DNA of 64,000 bases from an uncultured Eubacteriales bacterium (GCA_905209085.1 CAJLRM010000003.1:329124-393123); one strand, 5' to 3'; shown: positions 52,822-61,838, numbered from the stretch's first letter. Notes: generated by a model from the sequence alone, not told the origin. Translations and numbers: made by a program.

Positions 52822-53358
52822 GAAGCGCTTATAGATCGAGCGACAAATAAAGTAAAGGGACGCAAAAAAAGCGCCGCGCGGCGCTTCGTGAAAAAGTACG
52901 GGGAATTTAAAAATAAAAGGATTTTCTCGTTTTCGAAAGATTTGTCGGGCGGAGAATAGCGGACTTGTGTCAGGGCGTTGTGCTGTTTTGAGAAATAAAA
53001 AAGAGCGGGAGAAAGAAGAGAGGCTCGCGGAAAAAGAAAGTATGGAGCAGATCGGAGAAAAGCGGGGCGAAACAAGAAGGGGGAGAAAATCGAAACCGCT
53101 TAGCTTCTCGATTTTCAAGGAGCGGGGGCGTTTATTTTTTCGCTTTTTCGGGAAAGGACACAAAGCGCAAAAAGAGCCGGAATGTCTTTATTTTGTAAAC
53201 GGGAGAAAAACAGGCGTTTCTGTCTTAGAGAAAGCCGTATAAAGATTCGTTAAGAAAGAGTATGGATGTTTCCGCTTGGTAAAAGGGAGAAAGTACGTCG
53301 TTCCCGCCTTATACAAAGCGGAGGCGAGCGTCGGAAGAGGTGAGAAGAGAGGAAACGT
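52822..53358. other. 536-base stretch without a supported gene
   Basis: A plus-strand frame at 52967-53242 (charged, 91 codons, no good ribosome binding site) is not convincing. The only clear structure is the palindrome at 52869-52886, listed separately as a reverse-strand terminator. Confidence 0.4.
52863..52886 (-). terminator. reverse-strand terminator
   Basis: AAGCGCCGCGCGGCGCTT is a perfect 18-base palindrome; on the minus strand it is followed by seven T. It lies 470 bases downstream of the SH3-like gene that ends at 53359. Confidence 0.55.
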
Positions 53359-54063
53359 TTATTCTTCCGATTCGTAGGGCGGTTTTTTGGGAGGGCGGAG
53401 GATGAGGGCGGCGATGACGGGGACGAGAATGCACAGCAGCACTAAAATGGCTATCTGCGCGGGCGGCATCGTTTCCTTATCCCCGAAGTTTCCGACGTCC
53501 GTCGCCGATTCCTCGGACGTGTGGTTGTCGTATTCTTCGTTGAGTTCGTAAGACAGATCCGAGGGCTTGGGGATATATCCGAACGTTCCTTCCCGCAGCA
53601 CGTAACAATACGTTTTCGAACCGACCCTATATTCTCCGTAATAGGAACAAGTGACCGTAATGCTGGAAAGAAAGCTGTCGTCTTTGAGGGACGGCGACGC
53701 GTCTTCTATGTAATAGGTGACGTCAAACGTATAGTAGAGATAGGGGCGGTCGGGCGTATAGTCGACAAAAGTCAGATCGGCAGTCTTGCAATATCCCGTG
53801 ATCTTCTGGGTATGGGGACCGTCGGAGAGATATTCCACATAGGAGTATCTCACGCCCGTGGACAGCACCCGCACGTAATAAGTATAAGGCAGGACGAAAA
53901 GCCCGCTCTTGTCGTTTTCTTCGGAGTATAAATATACATCCTCCGAACGGATACAGGCATAGCCCGCGTCCTCCGCTTTGGCCGGAAAATACCCCGATGG
54001 GGAAAATCCGACCCCGATGAAATATAATAGCGGCAGCACTGCCGACAAAATAAACTTTTTCAT
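53359..54063 (-). CDS. secreted SH3-like protein with C-terminal membrane anchor, reverse strand inside the phage-like block
   Basis: 234 residues: signal peptide (MKKFILSAVLPLLYFIGVGF), an SH3-like part (IRSEDVYLYSEENDKSGLFVLPYTYYVRVLS ... CKTADLTFVDY), a second beta-rich part ending EGTFGYIPKPSDLSY, an acidic spacer, a membrane segment (AQIAILVLLCILVPVIAALIL) and a short cytoplasmic tail. The layout matches the end of the large protein at 49,327, so the two are probably related. The ATG at 54063 has no Shine-Dalgarno; a TATAAT ends seven bases before it. Its orientation against the phage genes suggests a cargo gene or a host gene bordering the module. Confidence 0.7.
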   Translation of the reverse strand: MKKFILSAVLPLLYFIGVGFSPSGYFPAKAEDAGYACIRSEDVYLYSEENDKSGLFVLPYTYYVRVLSTGVRYSYVEYLSDGPHTQKITGYCKTADLTFVDYTPDRPYLYYTFDVTYYIEDASPSLKDDSFLSSITVTCSYYGEYRVGSKTYCYVLREGTFGYIPKPSDLSYELNEEYDNHTSEESATDVGNFGDKETMPPAQIAILVLLCILVPVIAALILRPPKKPPYESEE

Positions 54064-54117
54064 GCTTTCTATTATAAAAATACAAGGATAGTCCTTTTTG
54101 ACCGATTGGCGGGAAAT

Positions 54118-55557
54118 ATGAGAGAAATTGTAGAAAGGCTCCGCGAAATAGAGCGGGAGCAGGAAAAACGGCGACGGGAGGACAGGCTTGCCTCCTACAA
54201 CGCGGGAGAAAAAAAACACGAAAAGCAGTTGGCTTTTCATAAGTGCGCAAAGCGCAATCGCTGGGTATTCGGCGGCAACCGCTCGGGAAAGACGGAGTGC
54301 GGCGCCGTGGAATGCGTATATATGGCGCGGGGAATACATCCCTATCGGAAAAATCGCCAAAACGTCTGCGGTTGGGTGGTGTCTTTGTCCGCACAGGTGC
54401 AGCGGGACGTGGCGCAGAAAAAGATCCTTTACTATCTGCGCAGGGACTGGATCGAAGAAATCGTCATGCAGAGCGGGCGCAAAGATTCCCCCGAAAACGG
54501 GGTCATCGATTTCATCCGCATCAGAAACGTGTTCGGGGGGAGTTCCGTCATCGGCTTCAAAAGCTGCGATCAGGGGCGGGAAAAGTTTCAGGGCGCTTCG
54601 CTGGATTTCGTCTGGTTCGACGAGGAACCGCCCAAGGAAATTTACGAGGAGTGCCGTATGCGCGTCATCGATCGTCGGGGGGACATTTTCGGCACCATGA
54701 CGCCCTTGAAGGGGCTGACCTTCGTCTACGAGGATATTTTTCTCAATCGGATGGGCGACGGCGAGGCGTGGTACGAGTTTATGGAATGGAGCGACAATCC
54801 CTATCTCTCCCGCGAGGAGATCTCCCTTTTAGAGAGCTGTCTGGACGAAAAACAGCTGCAATCGAGGCGGTACGGGCGGTTCGCTTCCTCTTCCGGACTC
54901 GTCTATCCCGAATTCGACGAAAGGATCCACGTCATTCCGCCTTTCCCCCTGCCCCGGGAGTGGCAAGATACCATTTCCATAGACCCCGGGCTCAACAACC
55001 CGCTCTCCGCGCATTGGTATGCGGTCGATTACGACGACAACGTATACGCGGTGTACGAGCATTTCGCCGCGGGCAGGGACATCGATTATCACGCCGAGGA
55101 GATCAAGCGCATCTCCGCTATGCTCGGCTGGCATACGGACGGCAGGGGACGGCTGCGGGCGCTCATCGACAGCGCGGCAAAGCAGCATACCCTGTCGGGC
55201 GTGAAGAGCGTCTGCGAGCTTTTCTACGAGCGGGATATTCTCGTCAATCCCGACGTCGATAAGGATCTCTTTACGGGCATCGCGCGGGTAAAGAGCTATC
55301 TGAACGCGAAAAACGGGCTGCCGAATCTCTATATTTTCGACAATTGCGTGAATCTTATCCGCGAACTCAAAGGGTATTACTGGGGGAGCGGGGACGTGCC
55401 GAGAAAGAGCGACGATCACGCGCTGGACGAGCTGCGCTATTATCTGATGTCCCGACCGAAAAAACTGCCGCCCGAAACGGAAAAGACGCCCGTTCAAAAA
55501 GACAAGGAAAAGCGGTGGCGAAAAATCGCGGAAAAAAGGCGTGGCTCCCTCGACTGA
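54118..55557 (+). CDS. phage terminase large subunit (ATPase-nuclease)
   Basis: 479 residues. ATPase: Walker A FGGNRSGKT (51-59), Walker B LDFVWFDEE (162-170), coupling motif GTMTPLKG (about 192). RNase H-like nuclease: SIDPG with Asp289, ALIDSAA (about 345) and DDHALDELRYY near 447, all acidic residues in place. It packages DNA into the prohead through the portal. The ATG at 54118 is preferred to the TTG at 54106 because GGCGGGAAAT lies before it. It is placed before the small-subunit-like gene, the reverse of the common order. Confidence 0.92.
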   Translation: MREIVERLREIEREQEKRRREDRLASYNAGEKKHEKQLAFHKCAKRNRWVFGGNRSGKTECGAVECVYMARGIHPYRKNRQNVCGWVVSLSAQVQRDVAQKKILYYLRRDWIEEIVMQSGRKDSPENGVIDFIRIRNVFGGSSVIGFKSCDQGREKFQGASLDFVWFDEEPPKEIYEECRMRVIDRRGDIFGTMTPLKGLTFVYEDIFLNRMGDGEAWYEFMEWSDNPYLSREEISLLESCLDEKQLQSRRYGRFASSSGLVYPEFDERIHVIPPFPLPREWQDTISIDPGLNNPLSAHWYAVDYDDNVYAVYEHFAAGRDIDYHAEEIKRISAMLGWHTDGRGRLRALIDSAAKQHTLSGVKSVCELFYERDILVNPDVDKDLFTGIARVKSYLNAKNGLPNLYIFDNCVNLIRELKGYYWGSGDVPRKSDDHALDELRYYLMSRPKKLPPETEKTPVQKDKEKRWRKIAEKRRGSLD

Positions 55558-55648
55558 ACGCCGAAAAGAGCGTTTTTTGAAAAAATTTTAAAGACGACGG
55601 GGGCAGGTATGGGACGAGAGAAATAAACGCAAGAACAAGGAGGAAAAA

Positions 55649-56449
55649 ATGGAGAAAAAAGGGAGCCGCGAAAAGATCGGGGACGCCTTGCTGAAAGTGG
55701 CGCTCGGCTGCCGCGTGGAGGAAGTGACGGAGGAATACGCCGACGTGGACGGCGCGCTGAAACTGACAAAGCGAAGAAAGACGAAAAAGGACATTCCGCC
55801 CGACCTGAAAGCGGTGCAGCTATTGCTCGGGGAAACGGAACCATCCTATTCCGATTTGTCCGACGAGGAGCTGGAAGCGGAAAAAAACAGGCTCTTAAAG
55901 CTTCTGAAAGAAGAAAAAGAGGACGAAAACGGCAGAAAAAAGGCGCGCGCTTCGATTTTGAAAAAAGAAGGCGCAAAGAGCGGGGAGAACGAGAGCGCGA
56001 GTCGCGGCAAAAAGGTATGCGCGGAGAACGAAGAGAAAAAGAGCGCGATGAACGGGGATAAAGAGCGCACAGAGTGCGAAGAAGAAGGAATCGTAAAGGG
56101 CGGGAACAGGGAAGGCGCAAAGAACGGAGAGAAAGAAAACCCGAAACTTGGGGAAAAGGCGTGCACGGAGAACGTAGAGGAAGAGAACGCGAAACTTGGG
56201 GAAAAGAACGGAGAGAGCGCGCACGCAAAGAGCGGGGAGAAAGAAAGCGCAAAGGACGAAAAAACGGAGAATCGGAAGAGGGGTAAAAAATGCGGCTTGT
56301 CTGCGTCTGCGGACGCTTCGGGCGCTCTCAAAAAAACGGCGGCAAAGAAAAAGCCCGCCGTCAAAAAGGCGGGCGACGGCGAAGCGCCGAAAAGGAAAAG
56401 CCCGGCAAAGCAGAGAGTCGTGAGGAAAAAGACGGACGAAAGTCGATGA
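55649..56449 (+). CDS. terminase-small-subunit-like protein with repetitive charged tail
   Basis: 266 residues. The first 95 (EKIGDALLKVALGCRVEEVTEEYADVDG, KKDIPPDLKAVQLLLGE, SYSDLSDEELEAEKNRLLKLLKEE) resemble small phage proteins next to terminases and may bind DNA. Residues 100-215 are a degenerate repeat built on (N/S)GEKE(N/S)AK-like units. The last 45 (ALKKTAAKKKPAVKKAGDGE and on) are rich in Lys, Ala and Pro like a histone H1 tail. The tail is likely disordered; its net charge changes along its length. AGGAGG site. Confidence 0.6.
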   Translation: MEKKGSREKIGDALLKVALGCRVEEVTEEYADVDGALKLTKRRKTKKDIPPDLKAVQLLLGETEPSYSDLSDEELEAEKNRLLKLLKEEKEDENGRKKARASILKKEGAKSGENESASRGKKVCAENEEKKSAMNGDKERTECEEEGIVKGGNREGAKNGEKENPKLGEKACTENVEEENAKLGEKNGESAHAKSGEKESAKDEKTENRKRGKKCGLSASADASGALKKTAAKKKPAVKKAGDGEAPKRKSPAKQRVVRKKTDESR

Positions 56450-56527
56450 GCGGCGCGGCAAGAGCACGAAGCGGGCAGACGTCCGCAAGGCGCCGAAAAA
56501 AAGATCGTGCGAAAGGGAGGACATCAA

Positions 56528-58447
56528 ATGGCGTTTGAAAATAACGAAACGGAAGAAGAAAAGAAACTTCGGGAGGAAAAGGCGCGCGCGAAAATCGCCG
56601 CGGAAGTCACCGCCGATTTCGAGAGAAGGCGGGAGGAAAGGCGTTCGATCGAAAGCGGGTGGCTGCTCAACATGAACTTTTTGAGCGGCAATCAATATTG
56701 CGACGTATCGCCGCAGGGCGGAATCGCGGAGGAGGACAAGAGATTTTATTGGCAGTCGCGCAGAGTGTTCAATCACATCGCGCCTACGATCGACACGCGG
56801 ATCGCCAAGTTGACGAAAATGCGTCCCGCTCTGCACGTGCGCGCCTTTTCCGATGAGGAAGGGGACGTTAAAGCGGCGAAACTCGCTTCGGGCGTTCTCG
56901 ATTACGTGGGCAGGCGCATCGGACTGGACGAGGTCGTCGCCAATGCCACGCTTTGGTCGGAAACGTGCGGCAGCGCGTTTTACAAGGTCGTCTGGGACGA
57001 GAGGGGCGGGAGGCAGGTCGCCGTCGACGCGCAGGGGCTGCCCGTGTACGAGGGGGAGGCGGACGTGGCGGCGGTGTCGCCGTTCGAGATTTTCCCCGAT
57101 TCTTTGGGCGCGGAGAGCCTCGCGGAAGTGAAGAGCCTGATTCACGCGCGGGTCGTACCCGTGGAGTACATTGCGGAAAAGTTCGGCGTGGTTTTAAAGG
57201 GCAGGGAAATTATCGGACCCGTGGCGGCGGGGTACAGCGAGCCGTCGGGCGCTAAAAATCCCGCACTGCAAGCGGGCGGCAGCTGTCTGCCGACGGAAAA
57301 CGGAGAGATTCTCATCGAGCGATATACGCGCCCGAACGCGGAGGAAAAAGACGGGCGTTTAGAGATCGTCGCGGGCGGAAAACTTTTGTATCTGGGCGTC
57401 CTGCCCTATTTGAGCGGAGAGCGGGGAGAACGGGGCTTCCCGTTTGTCAAGCAGGACTGTATACGGCTGCCGGGCGCGTTTTTCGCAAGCAGCATCATCG
57501 ACAGACTCATTCCCGTTCAGCGGGCGTACAACGCCGTGAGAAACCGAAAACATGAGTTTCTCAATCGGCTTTCCATGGGCGTTCTGACGGTGGAGGACGG
57601 GTCTGTGGACATAGACGAGCTGACCGAGGAGGGATTGTCGCCCGGAAAAGTGCTGGTGTATCGACAGGGGGGCAAACCGCCCGAAATGCTGGACTGCGGC
57701 GACGTGCCCGCTCAGTTCGAGGAAGAGGAAACGAGGCTGGAAAAAGAGTTCGTGCTGATCAGCGGCGTCAGCGATCTGTCGCAAAATTCCACGCCCGCGA
57801 GAGTGACGAGCGCTTCGGGATTACAGCTGCTCTTGTCGCAGGACGATTCGAGGCTGGCCGCGACGACGGACAACATTTCCCGCGCCGTGAAAGAAACGGG
57901 AAGGCAGATACTGCGGCTGTACAAACAATTCGCGGGCAGCGCGAGGCTGCTGACGCTGACGGGCGAAAACAAGAAAACGCAGGTATATTATTTCAATGCC
58001 GCGGAATTGTCCGCAAACGATATCGTTTTCGAATCGGAGGACGCCGTGACGCCCGAACAGAAACGGGAAACTTTGATGAAGCTTTTTGAAGCGGGACTGT
58101 TGACGGACGAGGACGGAAAACTGTCCGAAGAAAACAAGAACCGTATTCTGGAAGCGTTCGGATTCGGCTCCTACGAGAACGCGAAAAACGTTTCCGCTCT
58201 GCATATCGCCAAGGCGGACGAGGAAAATCTAACGATGAAATCGGGCGCCGTGGAGCCTGACGATTACGACGATCACGAGCTGCATATCGCGCGGCACGTT
58301 AGGTTTCTCCTCTCCGAAGAATTCAGAAGGCTCTCGGACGCGTCCTTGAAAAAACGCTGTTCCGAGCACATCGAAGCGCACAGGAGGCTGGCGAAAAACG
58401 CCGAACGGAAAACGCAAAGCGGGGAGGAGGAAAGCTCCCGAGGATAA
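56528..58447 (+). CDS. phage portal protein (P22-type)
   Basis: 639 residues, a typical length for P22-like portals. Conserved-looking parts: FNHIAPTIDTRIAKLTKMRPALHVRAFSDEE, ANATLWSETCGSAFYKVVWD, ISPFEIFPDS-type VSPFEIFPDSLG, VKQDCIRLPGAFFASSIIDRLIPVQRAYNAVRNRKHEFLNRLSMG and SASGLQLLLSQDDSRLAATTDNI. It forms the ring through which DNA enters and leaves. The ATG at 56528 has AAAGGGAGG; an earlier start is unneeded. It lies between the terminase genes and the scaffold. Confidence 0.9.
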   Translation: MAFENNETEEEKKLREEKARAKIAAEVTADFERRREERRSIESGWLLNMNFLSGNQYCDVSPQGGIAEEDKRFYWQSRRVFNHIAPTIDTRIAKLTKMRPALHVRAFSDEEGDVKAAKLASGVLDYVGRRIGLDEVVANATLWSETCGSAFYKVVWDERGGRQVAVDAQGLPVYEGEADVAAVSPFEIFPDSLGAESLAEVKSLIHARVVPVEYIAEKFGVVLKGREIIGPVAAGYSEPSGAKNPALQAGGSCLPTENGEILIERYTRPNAEEKDGRLEIVAGGKLLYLGVLPYLSGERGERGFPFVKQDCIRLPGAFFASSIIDRLIPVQRAYNAVRNRKHEFLNRLSMGVLTVEDGSVDIDELTEEGLSPGKVLVYRQGGKPPEMLDCGDVPAQFEEEETRLEKEFVLISGVSDLSQNSTPARVTSASGLQLLLSQDDSRLAATTDNISRAVKETGRQILRLYKQFAGSARLLTLTGENKKTQVYYFNAAELSANDIVFESEDAVTPEQKRETLMKLFEAGLLTDEDGKLSEENKNRILEAFGFGSYENAKNVSALHIAKADEENLTMKSGAVEPDDYDDHELHIARHVRFLLSEEFRRLSDASLKKRCSEHIEAHRRLAKNAERKTQSGEEESSRG

Positions 58448-58578
58448 AGACGGGGCAGGTATGCGTCGAACGCGAAATATTACAACGAAACGAAGGGTCG
58501 CGCCCGAACAATTTATCGTAGATGCAGGGCGCGAAAAAACAAAAAACATAACAGTAAAATAAAAAGGAGGATCTCAAT

Positions 58579-59292
58579 ATGAGAAAAGAGGATAACGTTT
58601 GCGAAAACGCGGTTCCCGAAACGGAGCGCGCCGCGGAGGCGGAAAGGGGAAAAGGCTCGGCGGTTTTGGGAAAATTCCGTTCCGTAGATGCCCTCGCGGA
58701 GGCATACGGCGCTTTGGAGGCGGAGTTTACCCGTCGCAGTCAACGCCTGAAAGAGCTGGAAAAACAAGCGGATAATTTTCACTCGGCGCTTTCCGCCGAT
58801 TCTTTGACAGCGGCGGAAAAGCCGCAGAAAAAAGAAGTCGGCGGGGAGGAAAAGTTTTTGCGAGCCCCGGACGGCAAAGAAAAGGAAATTTTTGAAACGC
58901 CGTCCGCGAATTGCGGGAAGGGAAAGGAAAATTCGGAGGTTTCTTCTCTTTCCGACGAAAAAACAGTCGCCGCGCCCGTTCCGGATACGGAAGGGGGAAA
59001 ACCCGCTGTGCCTCAAACGCCTCCCGCGAAAGAGCGGGAAACTGAGCCTTTTAAAGCGCAGGCGAACAAAGGCGCGGAAGAAAGAGCGTCCGAAGAGGAA
59101 CTCTATCGGGCCGCCTGCCATTCGGAAGCGGTGAGATTGAGGATTATCGGGGACTATCTCGCTTCGCTCAGGAGCGCCGACGCGCCTCTGATGCGCGGGG
59201 GGACGGCGGTCTTTACCGCTCCGCCCGTCAAGGCGAAATCGATCGCGGAGGCGGGAACGATGGCGCTTTGCTATTTCAAGAAGGACAAGTAG
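58579..59292 (+). CDS. phage scaffold-like protein
   Basis: 237 residues, mostly charged. VLGKFRSVDALAEAYGALEAEFTRRSQRLKELEKQ (33-67) is the motif of scaffolds or head-assembly proteins of short-tailed phages of Firmicutes. A long Glu/Lys/Pro-rich linker follows, and the end LRIIGDYLASLRSADAPLMRGGTAVFTAPPVKAKSIAEAGTMAL is a separate conserved part. It lies directly before the capsid gene, the usual place. AAGGAGG site. Confidence 0.75.
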   Translation: MRKEDNVCENAVPETERAAEAERGKGSAVLGKFRSVDALAEAYGALEAEFTRRSQRLKELEKQADNFHSALSADSLTAAEKPQKKEVGGEEKFLRAPDGKEKEIFETPSANCGKGKENSEVSSLSDEKTVAAPVPDTEGGKPAVPQTPPAKERETEPFKAQANKGAEERASEEELYRAACHSEAVRLRIIGDYLASLRSADAPLMRGGTAVFTAPPVKAKSIAEAGTMALCYFKKDK

Positions 59293-59799
59293 GAAAAATT
59301 TGTAAAAGAGGCGAAAGTCGGAGGGACAAAACAGAAAAAAGGGCGGCGCACGTTTTCAAAGAGCGAAGAATTTAGAGTTTAAAAAGGGAGGGACGAACGA
59401 AAAACGGGGAAACGGGAAAGTTTACAGGGGAAAAAGGGGATTACAAAAGGAAAACGGAGAAGTTTCCTTGGGAAAGGGCGCGGCAACCTGCAAAGGGTGG
59501 GAGAAACTTGTTTTTTGGACAAAGTAAAAACTCGTAAAGGATGGGGAGAACTTGGTTTTTTGGACAAAGTAAAAACTCGCAAAGAATGGGGAGAACTTGG
59601 TTTTGGGATAAAGTGAAAACTCGCAAAAAGCAGGAAGACTTCGTCGAGAAAATGTGAGAGCTCGCAAGGGGGAGAGAAACTTTCGACGGGGGCGCGGGCT
59701 TTACTTAACTATATAAAGAGTTCCGACAATCGCCGAAAAAGGGTTATTTGTTTCCCTATAAAAAACGAAACGATTTTATTACAAGGAGAAAATTTATTT
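59293..59799. other. 506-base spacer between scaffold and capsid genes, largely repeats
   Basis: The spacer is much longer than the other gaps in the module and is dominated by tandem repeats (separate entry). A TATAAA-like box at about 59712 and a second at 59757 may start a capsid-specific transcript. Reverse-strand frames here arise from the 45-base repeat period, which is a multiple of three. Confidence 0.5.
59445..59675. repeat. 44-45 bp degenerate tandem repeat (minisatellite), four to five copies
   Basis: The unit contains GGGGAGAACTTGGTTTT, then TGGACAAAGTAAAAACTCG and CAAAG-ATG. The CTCG landmark occurs at 59531, 59576, 59620 and 59661, with a decayed copy (CTGCAAAGGGTGG) at 59488. 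Spacings are 43, 45, 44 and 41. The two middle copies are nearly identical; outer ones are decayed. Confidence 0.85.
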
Positions 59800-60975
59800 A
59801 TGGTTACAATGGAAACCGCAGACAATGCGTTGAAATCTTTTTATCTGGATGCCGTCAGCGAAGCGTTGAATTTAAACGTCAATCCGCTTCTGGCGCAGAT
59901 CAGGCAGTCTACCGCGGACGTATGGGGAAAGGACGTGCGGAAACTCGTGCGATACGGCGTCAACGGCGGTATCGGCGCGGGCACCGAAACGGGGACTTTG
60001 CCCGCCGCGGGCGGAAACAATTACGTGCAGTTCGTCGCGTCGCTGAAAAATCTTTACGGCACTATCGAAATTTCCGACAAGGCGATGCGCGCGTCCGCAA
60101 ACAACGAGGGCGCTTTCGTCAATCTCTTAAACGACGAAATGCAGTCGTTGGTGAGAAGTTCCGCCTTCAATTTCGGCAGAATGCTCTATGGCGACGGCTC
60201 GGGAAAACTGTGCGCGGTAAGCGCGGTGGATACAGGCAACAAGATCACCGTGGACGGCGTGGCGGGTATCGCGGAAGGGATGATCGTCGATTTTTACACC
60301 ACTTCGGGGGCGATGATCAGCGGCGCCATGGGAAGGACCGTCCTCTCCGTGGATCGTGCCGAAAAAATCATCGTCGTGGACGGCACCGCTTTGAACACGA
60401 CGATCGTGCCCGTGGGGTCAAAAGTGGTTTTGCAGCATTCGCATGACTGCGAAATTACGGGACTCGGAGCGCTCTTTTCCGATTCCGACACTCTGTACGG
60501 CGTAGACCGCGCGGCGCATCCCTGGATGAAGCCGTATGTCAAGACCGAGGCGGGAATGCTGGACGAGAACATCCTGCAAACCGCCATCGACACGATCGAG
60601 GAAAATTCGGGGAGCAAGGTCAATTTCATCGTCTGTTCCTGGGGCGTCAAACGTGCGCTGGTCGCCTACTACAATCAATACAAGACGTATGCGCCGACGA
60701 TGGAGATCAAGGGCGGATACAAGGCGCTCAGTTTCAACGGAATCCCCGTCGTCGCGGACAGATTCTGCCCCGCGGGAACGCTGTATATGCTCAACACGGA
60801 CGATTTCTGTCTGCATCAGCTCTGCGATTGGCAGTGGCTGGAAAACGAAGACGGAAAAATTCTTAAACAGATCGCGGGCAAACCCGTATACACCGCGACC
60901 CTGGTGAAGTACGCGGAGCTCGTTTGCAGCCGTCCCTTCGGACAGGGAATGCTGACGGGCGTCGAAGAAATGTAA
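59800..60975 (+). CDS. phage major capsid protein, HK97 fold (P22 coat/N4 gp56-like)
   Basis: 391 residues. The start ALKSFYLDAVSEALNLNVNPLLAQI, then ADVWGKDVRKLVRYGVNGGIGAGTE, EISDKAMRASANN..FVNLLNDEMQ, and later VNFIVCSWGVKRALVAYYNQY and GIPVVADRFCPAGTLYMLNTDDFCLHQLCDWQWLE are the N-arm, E-loop, spine and P/A-domain pattern of HK97-fold shells. It builds the head. AAGGAG site. The 500-base spacer with repeats upstream suggests separate high-level control. Confidence 0.88.
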   Translation: MVTMETADNALKSFYLDAVSEALNLNVNPLLAQIRQSTADVWGKDVRKLVRYGVNGGIGAGTETGTLPAAGGNNYVQFVASLKNLYGTIEISDKAMRASANNEGAFVNLLNDEMQSLVRSSAFNFGRMLYGDGSGKLCAVSAVDTGNKITVDGVAGIAEGMIVDFYTTSGAMISGAMGRTVLSVDRAEKIIVVDGTALNTTIVPVGSKVVLQHSHDCEITGLGALFSDSDTLYGVDRAAHPWMKPYVKTEAGMLDENILQTAIDTIEENSGSKVNFIVCSWGVKRALVAYYNQYKTYAPTMEIKGGYKALSFNGIPVVADRFCPAGTLYMLNTDDFCLHQLCDWQWLENEDGKILKQIAGKPVYTATLVKYAELVCSRPFGQGMLTGVEEM

Positions 60976-61058
60976 AAGACCGTCGGGGCGGAAGGAGGCG
61001 TCGGCGCTCGCTTTCCCTCCGCTCCGAACTTTTTAAGGCAATCGCACAATGCAATCGA

Positions 61059-61160
61059 GCGGGAATTGAAAGAAATTTTATCTATGAAAAGGCGGGGCGA
61101 TAGGCGGCGCCGCCATTAGAAAATTCAACGCCTCGGGGCGTAAAATTTGTCAATTCCCGC
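61059..61160 (+). ncRNA. 102-nt nested hairpin downstream of the capsid gene
   Basis: GCGGGAATTGA (61059-61069) and AAATTTTA (61073-61080) pair with TAAAATTT (61141-61148) and TCAATTCCCGC (61150-61160), 19 base pairs in two blocks. Inside are GGCGGCGCCGCC (61103-61114) and ACGCC/GGGCGT (61128-61141). There is no T-run after it, so it is not a simple terminator. It may be a stable RNA, mRNA-processing or packaging signal. Confidence 0.55.
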
Positions 61161-61200
61161 GACATAGGGTATTTGTGCGGCGCTGCCTGAACGACAAGGG

Positions 61201-61252
61201 GACTCCGAGCGCGCGGCGAACGAAAAAAATTCCTTCGCCGCGCCGGGGAGTC
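61201..61252 (+). other. second strong hairpin before the head-completion gene
   Basis: GACTCC pairs with GGAGTC and inner GCGCGGCGAA with TTCGCCGCGC around an A-rich loop. The 3' side is GGTAAATCTC, not T-rich. Its start lies 34 bases before the ATG at 61286 and it could protect the mRNA or regulate translation. Confidence 0.55.
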
Positions 61253-61285
61253 GGTAAATCTCAAAGAGAGAAGGAGGAAAAAGGA

Positions 61286-61837
61286 ATGACAGTCAAAGAA
61301 GCGATCCTATTGGCCGCAGACGAGATCGGCGTGGGGGAACGGGTGCGAGCCTATTTCGAGAACAACGCGGAAACGGGAAAGAAGGAAACGGAAACGCTTT
61401 TGCGGTGTTTTAACATCGTGGAGAACGAATTAGCGCTCGATTATCTGCCCCTCTATGCGGAGGAGGAGGTCTTTGCGGAAACGGGCGCCGTGCGTTATGC
61501 CGAACTGACGAGGCCCGCCGTGCGCATATTGCGCGTGACGGACGAATGGGGAAATGCCGTCCCCTTCAAATTGTTTCCCGAGTATCTGAAAACGCAGCCC
61601 GGGAAAATAAAAATCGTTTACACGTATACGCCCAAGGAAAAGACGGCGGAGGAAAGCTCCGATTATATTTTACAGGCGTCGCCCCGCCTGTTCGCCTACG
61701 GCATGGCGAGCGAATACTGTTTCGCCTGCGGCTTATACGAAGAAGGCGGCGCGTGGGACAAAAAGTATAAGGACGCGTTGGCTGCGGCGTACCGATCGAG
61801 GCCGTCGAAGGTCATGCGTTCGAGAAGGTGGGCGTAA
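61286..61837 (+). CDS. phage head-completion (adaptor) protein
   Basis: 183 residues: MTVKEAILLAADEIGVGERV, then LLRCFNIVENELALDYLPLYAEEEV, and a beta-rich end. Adaptor proteins that follow capsid genes in short-tailed phages have the same helical opening and size. Function is inferred from position and pattern. The start at 61286 follows AAGGAGG. The next gene begins two bases after the stop. Confidence 0.7.
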   Translation: MTVKEAILLAADEIGVGERVRAYFENNAETGKKETETLLRCFNIVENELALDYLPLYAEEEVFAETGAVRYAELTRPAVRILRVTDEWGNAVPFKLFPEYLKTQPGKIKIVYTYTPKEKTAEESSDYILQASPRLFAYGMASEYCFACGLYEEGGAWDKKYKDALAAAYRSRPSKVMRSRRWA

Positions 61838-61838
61838 A

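Noticed and set aside
52967..53242. 91-codon charged plus-strand frame
   Set aside because: No convincing start site; amino-acid make-up (Lys/Arg/Glu runs) fits purine-rich non-coding DNA.
59422..59667. Reverse-strand peptides with repeated EFLLCPKNQVLPIL-type units
   Set aside because: They arise because the 45-base repeat is a multiple of three; there is no ribosome binding site or matching codon use.
59445..59675. CRISPR array
   Set aside because: The whole 44-45 base unit is repeated without unique spacers, only four or five copies exist, and no cas gene is near.
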